From Phycisphaerae bacterium (GTDB lineage Bacteria > Planctomycetota > Phycisphaerae > JAAYCJ01), in the NCBI GenBank assembly GCA_012514125.1, contig JAAZAW010000291.1, forward strand, positions 1 through 29,716: a stretch of 29,716 nt of DNA, written 5' to 3'. The position numbers and the translations under genes are program-made. How positions within the stretch are numbered: the stretch's first letter is position 1; the number at the start of each line of letters is the position of its first letter. Positions 24,309 through 29,716 of this stretch are shown here, in pieces. The notes under the pieces were generated by a model. The model was given only the letters and a program-made list of their open reading frames with translations, was not told where the DNA came from and did no database searches.

Positions 24309-26543
24309 ATGAGTAATATGACATCCGTATCGACGATGCCCCAGATGGTGCAGGCCCCGGTCACCGCAGGGCCCAGACCCATGTCCATGCCGTCGACGGG
24401 TCCATCCATTACCGTGCAGGATGTGGTTCGGATTCTCAAACGATTTTTGTTTTTGCTGATAGGGATTTTTACCCTTGTGATGATCGCGACGATCGTGGGC
24501 ACCTATTTTTGGGCAAAGTACTATCCGAGTTATCGTGCAGTCGGATTGGTTGAAGTTCGTTCGCCGATCGCGCCTCAGGCGCTTCAGAGTGAAACGATAA
24601 CGAGCAGCAAGGACATTATCGAGCAGCACATCAATACCCAGGCGGCGAGGATTCGTTCCCAGGGAATTTTGCAGAAGGCGATCAATGCTCCGCAGGTGAA
24701 GGATACGAATTGGTATCGCTCATTCGGTTTGGACACCAATTCGGCTCAATTGGACATGGAAAGCCGGCTCTCGGCGGCTCCGATTCGCGACACATGGTTT
24801 ATTCAGGTTAGTTTTGTCTGGCGCAATCCTCAGGAATGTGAAACGATTGTGAACGCGGTTCTGGATGCTTATCTGCGGGACGCCAAGAGCGGATCGCAGG
24901 AAAAGACGCGTGTTGAACTTGACCAGTACCAAAAGCGGGGGAATGATCTTCGGACGGAATTGCGCCGCAAGGTCGAAGACCAGGAACGATTCCGGGCCTC
25001 TCGCAATATTCCTCTGATTGAACAGCGTCGGACGAATATCGGTGATGAAGTGACGGCGTTGACTGGGCTTTTGGCAGAGGCGATGACACAGCGGGACCAG
25101 GCCCAGGCGCTTTATGAAATGTACAACCAGGCCGGTGCGATGGAACGGATGGCCGATACGCCGGAGATGCGTTTTCAGGTGGATAATGATCCGATGGTGC
25201 GATATTACACGGGACAATTGGCCGATTTGCGAATCGCGCTGGAGGCGAGCAGAGAACGCGGCAGCAGGAACCGGAACGTCAAAGACCTCGATAATCGCAT
25301 CAAGCTGGTTGAAAAAGAACTCAACGCGAAGAAACGCGAGGCGATTTCGAATACATTTCGTGATATGCGGGAACGCACCCGCGTCCAGCTCGATACGATC
25401 AACATGCAGGTCATCGGGCTGCAAAATCGTTTCGCTGAGAAGAAAGCGGAATTATCCGAGCTTGAAGCGCAGTTGGCGAAGTATCTGACGACGGAACAGG
25501 AAATCGAAATTTTACGTAAGCAGCTTGAAACGGTCGAAGATTATGTTCTGAAGCTTCGAATACAGTTGGAAAATCCGGAACTGGTTCGTGTGTCGATTGC
25601 GGCGCCTGCGGTTCGTCCGCTCGAACGAAGCAATCCCAAGTGGGCGGTGAATTTACCGGCGGGTTTTGTTCTTGGATTACTTTTGGGCGTAGGTCTGGCA
25701 TTTATGCTCGAGTTCATGAGCACGACCGTCAAGACCCCCGCGGACGTTTTGCGACAGCTTCACATGCCGTTGCTCGGTCAGATTCCCTCACAGGACGAAG
25801 AAGAATCTTCACCGGCCCAGATGCACAAGGTCCTTCTGGAATCGCCTCACAGTATGCTGGCGGAGAGCTTCCGGCAATTGCGGGCGAATTTGCTTTTCTG
25901 TGCGCCGTCGGAAGGACAAAAGAGTATTCTGGTGACCAGTTGTTCGCCGATGGAAGGCAAGACGTGTATTTCGGTCAATCTGGCGACGTCGCTGGCGTTG
26001 GCGGGCCGAAAGGTGCTGCTGGTGGATGCGAATTTCCGCAGACCGGTCCTTGTTCATGCCTTCGAGATTAAAAATGCCGCCGAAGGGCTGAGCAATATTT
26101 TAATCGGTCACAAAGACCCCGCTTCGTTGATCCAGAAGACGCAGCATCAAAATCTGGATGTTTTGCCGGCAGGGCCGTTGCCTCCGAACCCGGCGGAATT
26201 GCTTAGCGGAGGATATTTGAAGGAGTTTATCCGACAGTTTGGCGAAAAATACGAGACCATCATGTTCGATGGACCGCCGATCCTCGTGGTCAGTGACGCG
26301 ATGGTGTTGTCCACGGTGGTGGATGGGGTGGTTATGGTGATTCGTTCGGGCCTAAGTTCGCGTGGCGCGATCGGCCGTGCGAAAGATCAACTCAAGCGGG
26401 CCGGTGCGAAGCTGCTGGGAGTTGCGCTCAACGATGTGAAAATTACCCGAGGCGGGTACTTCCGTGAGATGTACAAGACTTATTATGAGTATCAGACGCC
26501 GACGGCTGCCATTGAAAGCGGCCAGGAGACTCAGAACGGCTGA
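24309..26543 (+). CDS. Wzc-like polysaccharide co-polymerase / BY-kinase
   Basis: A 744-residue inner-membrane protein that controls chain length and export. After a Pro/Met-rich tail comes a Wzz-type domain with membrane helix 1 at about 46-68, a long periplasmic coiled-coil region (about 190-420), helix 2 at about 442-468, and a cytoplasmic tyrosine kinase domain. Kinase motifs: Walker A SPMEGKT with Lys551, Walker A' LLVDANFRRP with Asp573, and Walker B TIMFDGPP with Asp654. The C-terminal tail carries a tyrosine cluster (Tyr717, 722, 725, 726, 728) for autophosphorylation. A GAGGTGG ribosome site precedes the ATG. It is the last gene before a strong terminator and follows the TPR gene by 82 bases. 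Confidence 0.93.
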   Translation: MSNMTSVSTMPQMVQAPVTAGPRPMSMPSTGPSITVQDVVRILKRFLFLLIGIFTLVMIATIVGTYFWAKYYPSYRAVGLVEVRSPIAPQALQSETITSSKDIIEQHINTQAARIRSQGILQKAINAPQVKDTNWYRSFGLDTNSAQLDMESRLSAAPIRDTWFIQVSFVWRNPQECETIVNAVLDAYLRDAKSGSQEKTRVELDQYQKRGNDLRTELRRKVEDQERFRASRNIPLIEQRRTNIGDEVTALTGLLAEAMTQRDQAQALYEMYNQAGAMERMADTPEMRFQVDNDPMVRYYTGQLADLRIALEASRERGSRNRNVKDLDNRIKLVEKELNAKKREAISNTFRDMRERTRVQLDTINMQVIGLQNRFAEKKAELSELEAQLAKYLTTEQEIEILRKQLETVEDYVLKLRIQLENPELVRVSIAAPAVRPLERSNPKWAVNLPAGFVLGLLLGVGLAFMLEFMSTTVKTPADVLRQLHMPLLGQIPSQDEEESSPAQMHKVLLESPHSMLAESFRQLRANLLFCAPSEGQKSILVTSCSPMEGKTCISVNLATSLALAGRKVLLVDANFRRPVLVHAFEIKNAAEGLSNILIGHKDPASLIQKTQHQNLDVLPAGPLPPNPAELLSGGYLKEFIRQFGEKYETIMFDGPPILVVSDAMVLSTVVDGVVMVIRSGLSSRGAIGRAKDQLKRAGAKLLGVALNDVKITRGGYFREMYKTYYEYQTPTAAIESGQETQNG

Positions 26544-26572
26544 CAAACAGGCTGAGGATTGAAAATAACGTG

Positions 26573-26610
26573 CCGGGGCAATGGATGACGAGTTGCCCCG
26601 GTTTTTTATT
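26573..26610 (+). terminator. Intrinsic terminator after the Wzc-like gene
   Basis: A perfect 9-bp stem, CCGGGGCAA (26573-26581) with TTGCCCCGG (26593-26601), has an 11-base loop and is followed by TTTTTTATT. It ends the export/exosortase transcript 30 bases after the stop codon. Confidence 0.93.
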
Positions 26611-26632
26611 CGGCGAGAGGAGGGATATCTGT

Positions 26633-26661
26633 TTGACTACCTTTGCGGACGATTTTATAAT
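26633..26661 (+). promoter_or_regulatory. Sigma-70-type promoter for the TolC-family gene
   Basis: TTGACT (26633-26638, five of six) and TATAAT (26656-26661, six of six) are separated by exactly 17 bases. This is the strongest promoter in the window. Transcription would start near 26668, about 40 bases before the start codon. Confidence 0.85.
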
Positions 26662-26708
26662 CACTTGATGTAAAAAGGCCTAATGAATATGATAGCAGGG
26701 AAAAAAAT

Positions 26709-28481
26709 ATGTACAGTCAGACGCGGGCAGTGAGAAAACGGGTAACGAGTGTCCTGTTCCTTTTTCTAATAATGACGTTAGCGGCGTTTGGGGGATGTAC
26801 TGAACGCACTACGATCGTTAACGATTCGGCGAGTAATGGGACATCGGCGGAACAATCTTCCGGGGTCGATTCGGTTGCGATTCTGGAACGTGTAGCCGTC
26901 GAACAAGCCATTACCGCGACGACTCGAACCAGTACGGCGCCGGTCGGGCCGGTCGTAGGCCCTGTGAGTATCTCGCAGGATGAAATCAAACGCTACACCC
27001 CCGATCCGACAGAGAGCGACGTGACCGATATTCAACGCCCTCATCAGGTCAGACTTTCGTTGCAAGACAGTATCTCCAGGGCGCTGGCCAACAATTTCCG
27101 AATCAAGACGGAGGGGTATGGTCCCGCCATCAGCGCGATGGATATTCTCAGCGCCGAAGCGGTGTTCGACGCGGTCTATTTTTTGGATGCGAATTGGGAA
27201 AAGACGGACCGCCCGGGGTTGGGCGACGCCACCAATGTTATAACGAGTGGTTACGCCGCATCGAAAGGCGATCAGCGGACGATGACGACCGGATTGCGAA
27301 AAGCCATGCCGACCGGGGCGATTCTGACGGGGGCGTACAATCTGAGCCGGGTGAATAATTCCCAGCTTGATCTTGCGAATATCGATCCGATTTATTCCGA
27401 CAGTTTTCTGGTTGAGCTTCGCCAGCCGATTTTGCGAGGCTTTGGAATCGATGTGAACCGTGCGGGGATCGACGCGGCGAAAAATAATCAGAAAATTTCC
27501 AAGTATCAATATCGCCGGACGGTTCGCGATGTTTTATTTGATGTGGAACAGGCGTATTGGCGGCTGGTTCAGGCCCGGCGTAACGTGGTGATTCAAAAGA
27601 CGCTGGTCGATCAGACGGAAGAGACTTACAAGTATCTCAAACAACGGGAAGATTACGATGTCTACTCGGTCCAGATCACTCGTGTTCGGGCGCTTCTTGG
27701 AACGCGAATCGCGGAATATATCCAGATCAAGAACTCGGTAAAGGATGCCGAGGATCAGCTCAAGACGTTGCTTAACGATCCGGAGTTGAATCTGGGCGAA
27801 GATATCGAAATTATCCCGACGGACTTCCCGACACTCGGACCGCTGGTTCTGGATCGTGTCAGTGAAGTGCAGGCGGCGCTGGAATGCCGGTCCGAACTTC
27901 ATGAAGCCAAATTAAGGATCGAGAACGCCCGGATCAACGTCGCCGTGACGAAGAACCAGGCGCTTCCGCGATTTGACATGATTTTCCGATATACGCTCAA
28001 CGGGTTGTCGGATAACGCGGGCAACGCGTTCGATCAGATGAGCACGAGCGATTTTCAGGATTATTTCATCGGAATTAATTTTGAATATCCCATCGGCAAT
28101 CGCGGTCCGCGAGCCGAACAGAAAAAAGCGATTCTCCAGCGGGATCAGGCAATCGCGGCCCTCAAGCAGGTGATCGAAAATGTGATCCTGGAAGTCGATG
28201 TCGCGGTTCGCAATCTTCAGACGGCCTATTACCAGGTTCCGCCAAGTACGGAAGCGGTTCAGGCCGCCCAGAAGAACGTCGAGGCGATCATCGCGCGTAT
28301 GACGAAACTTTCGCCGGAATATCTGGATGTTCAGCTCAATGCACAAAGCACGATGGCGGATGCCCGCAGAGCCTTGCTCAACGCTCTGGTGAATTACAAT
28401 ATTGCGATCGTTCAACTGGAGCGGGCGAAAGACACGATATTAAATTATGATAATGTTTCCATTCAAGCGGAATGCAAATAA
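26709..28481 (+). CDS. TolC-family outer-membrane channel, predicted lipoprotein
   Basis: A 590-residue protein with a basic N-terminus, a hydrophobic signal and a lipobox-like FGGC ending at Cys30, suggesting lipid anchoring. After a variable linker to about residue 115, two TolC/OEP repeats follow: RVRLSLQDSISRALANN-type start near 113-135, a long helical part with LFDVEQAYWRLVQARRNV near 278-295, and a second helical half with EVDVAVRNLQTAYYQV near 497-512. Such trimers form the outer-membrane duct of type I secretion, efflux or polysaccharide export. It has its own promoter, and its stop overlaps the next gene by 10 bases. No inner-membrane pump is adjacent; the HlyD-type adaptor at 9769-10878 is a possible partner. 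Confidence 0.9.
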   Translation: MYSQTRAVRKRVTSVLFLFLIMTLAAFGGCTERTTIVNDSASNGTSAEQSSGVDSVAILERVAVEQAITATTRTSTAPVGPVVGPVSISQDEIKRYTPDPTESDVTDIQRPHQVRLSLQDSISRALANNFRIKTEGYGPAISAMDILSAEAVFDAVYFLDANWEKTDRPGLGDATNVITSGYAASKGDQRTMTTGLRKAMPTGAILTGAYNLSRVNNSQLDLANIDPIYSDSFLVELRQPILRGFGIDVNRAGIDAAKNNQKISKYQYRRTVRDVLFDVEQAYWRLVQARRNVVIQKTLVDQTEETYKYLKQREDYDVYSVQITRVRALLGTRIAEYIQIKNSVKDAEDQLKTLLNDPELNLGEDIEIIPTDFPTLGPLVLDRVSEVQAALECRSELHEAKLRIENARINVAVTKNQALPRFDMIFRYTLNGLSDNAGNAFDQMSTSDFQDYFIGINFEYPIGNRGPRAEQKKAILQRDQAIAALKQVIENVILEVDVAVRNLQTAYYQVPPSTEAVQAAQKNVEAIIARMTKLSPEYLDVQLNAQSTMADARRALLNALVNYNIAIVQLERAKDTILNYDNVSIQAECK

Positions 28482-29617
28482 ACGAATTTATGGGTTTTAG
28501 CGCGCCCGAACAATTATTACGATATATCCTTGATCAAAGTCTTTTGCAGGAGCAGTTGAGTTCCAGATTGACCCTGATTGTCTGGGTCATGCTGGCGGCT
28601 TCCGCGGTCATCTGGATTTTTGTCGGACGAACCCACAAGGGATATCAGATCAGTTCGATTTACTGGCTTTGTTGCGGGATGGGCATCTGGCTGAGTCTCT
28701 ATCGTCCGGTCGAGCGGATTGTGCCGACGGTGATTTTCATTCTTTCCTTTTTGAGTTTCATCTTCGCCGTCATTCCTGTCTGGATATATAAATGGCGCTG
28801 GCTCGGCGCCTGGCCCGGACATCTGCACAACCTTAGCGCGTCCTATCAGGTTCCCGGCGGCCTGATCACCAGTCTGACGGCGATTTCTCTTCTGGTTTTT
28901 TTTCTGGGGCTGTGCTATCTGACCTCGTTTGTCACCGTGGCGGGAAGCCTGCTGATTGGAATGTCCCTGCTCACGGTTTTCCATTACGATGATCGACTCG
29001 AAGTGGCCCTGGCGGGAATGGTGATGATCACACTGTCGATCGTGTCGCTTTTTTTAGCGCTCACCGGTGCTCGTTCCTGTTCCGCTCCGACGGTTTTGAA
29101 CCTGGTGCTTATCGTGGTGGCCTTGATGTCGATCCACTGGATATGGCTCGGTCGCATCTGGCAGCAACAAAGGGTCAATGGTAAACCCCTGACGACCTCC
29201 GCCCGACTGGTTCCGCTCACCCGACATGTGGGAATCATGATGCTGGGTTTTGCGACGCTCCTGGGCATCAAGCAGTCGCTTTGGCCTATCATGCCGGTGG
29301 GCGGTTTTGACAATGCTCCGGGTCGGTTGATTCTGATCGGTATTTTTTCGTTGGTTTTACTGGCCTCCAATTTCTGGATATGGAGAAAAATGCAGCTTTT
29401 TTCTCTGGGCCTGCTGCTGGTGATGAACGTGTTTTCCGTCGGAATGTCTTTCCTGACACGTTTCCCCGGTTTTTTCAAACAATATTTCGAACCCCATTGG
29501 CCGCTGGTGATGGGCGGATATTTTCTTGTCGTGATCCTGATGGGACTGATCCTCTCGATCCGCCGACGCCGCAAGATGGTCTGGCCTGAGGGCTCGAAGA
29601 AGAGAGTTGGAAGTTAA
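28472..29617 (+). CDS. Polytopic membrane protein of unknown function
   Basis: A 381-residue protein with about ten predicted membrane helices, beginning around residue 33 and ending near 368, and a basic C-terminal tail (SIRRRRKM and KKRVGS), consistent with a cytoplasmic C-terminus. I do not recognise the family and see no transporter nucleotide-binding, O-antigen polymerase or glycosyltransferase motif. The start ATG overlaps the end of the TolC-family gene by 10 bases, with AAGCGGA just before it, so the two are almost certainly co-translated. The pairing suggests a functional link to the channel, for instance as its inner-membrane partner, but this is inference. Confidence 0.7.
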   Translation: MQINEFMGFSAPEQLLRYILDQSLLQEQLSSRLTLIVWVMLAASAVIWIFVGRTHKGYQISSIYWLCCGMGIWLSLYRPVERIVPTVIFILSFLSFIFAVIPVWIYKWRWLGAWPGHLHNLSASYQVPGGLITSLTAISLLVFFLGLCYLTSFVTVAGSLLIGMSLLTVFHYDDRLEVALAGMVMITLSIVSLFLALTGARSCSAPTVLNLVLIVVALMSIHWIWLGRIWQQQRVNGKPLTTSARLVPLTRHVGIMMLGFATLLGIKQSLWPIMPVGGFDNAPGRLILIGIFSLVLLASNFWIWRKMQLFSLGLLLVMNVFSVGMSFLTRFPGFFKQYFEPHWPLVMGGYFLVVILMGLILSIRRRRKMVWPEGSKKRVGS

Positions 29618-29667
29618 AACGTTGTTTAACTTCGATCACTGACACTGTAGCTCTCAATCCCAACCCC

Positions 29668-29695
29668 AAAGCCTAAAGCCCGAAGCCCAGAGCCC
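29668..29695. repeat. Degenerate 7-base tandem repeat, four units
   Basis: Four consecutive heptamers read AAAGCCT, AAAGCCC, GAAGCCC and AGAGCCC, preceded by a related CAATCCCAACCCC stretch. They lie in the non-coding tail after the last gene. The run could be part of a longer array continuing past the window edge. No function can be assigned. Confidence 0.6.
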
Positions 29696-29716
29696 GCCGT
29701 GTGGCCGAATGCAAAT

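Overview
This 29.7 kb window looks like a chromosomal segment of a Gram-negative bacterium of moderate GC content, most plausibly from the Planctomycetota/PVC group. That lineage call is an inference. It rests on an exosortase with its EpsI partner, outer-membrane lipoproteins, a Wza-type exporter with TolC, and a sugar-catabolism cluster of the kind common in those phyla. There is no rRNA, tRNA or other lineage marker to confirm it. I see no mobile elements or CRISPR array.

Region 1 (1-4842, plus strand) is a glycan catabolism cluster. It holds a 5'-truncated clan GH-D-like glycoside hydrolase, a short L-fucose/L-arabinose isomerase-like protein, and a 572-residue GH127-like protein that keeps the Glu-x-Cys and Cys-Cys residues of beta-L-arabinofuranosidases. 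Together they suggest release and isomerisation of a plant- or algal-type sugar.

Region 2 (4855-10878, minus strand) reads, in transcription order, as an HlyD-type membrane fusion protein, a CDP-alcohol phosphatidyltransferase overlapping it, TsaE (tRNA t6A modification), an exported PhoA-family alkaline phosphatase, and two alpha/beta hydrolases, the last a predicted lipoprotein. The phosphatase and the two hydrolases are tightly packed and look like one operon.

Region 3 (11251-29617) is an exopolysaccharide and envelope locus. It begins with a GT4 glycosyltransferase, a WecG/TagA-type glycosyltransferase and a WcaJ/PglC-type initiating sugar-phosphate transferase, packed with overlaps. Two minus-strand genes interrupt it: a thioredoxin-fold lipoprotein with no CxxC motif and a NeuD/PglD-type acyltransferase. 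After a 511-base AT-rich regulatory gap come a Wza-like export lipoprotein whose first SLBB domain is split by an acidic insert, an exosortase, EpsI, a 1631-residue membrane-anchored TPR protein and a Wzc-like co-polymerase/tyrosine kinase. A strong intrinsic terminator follows. A near-consensus promoter then drives a TolC-family lipoprotein that overlaps an unrecognised polytopic membrane protein. The last bases carry a short degenerate 7-base tandem repeat.

Inferred working model: the PglC-like enzyme loads the first sugar on undecaprenyl phosphate, and the GT4 and GT26 enzymes extend it. The Wzc-like kinase and Wza-like protein control length and export, with the giant TPR protein as a periplasmic scaffold. 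Exosortase and EpsI would process sortable proteins encoded elsewhere, since no PEP-CTERM-type substrate is visible here. No Wzx flippase or Wzy polymerase is recognised in the window, so the locus is incomplete or continues outside it.
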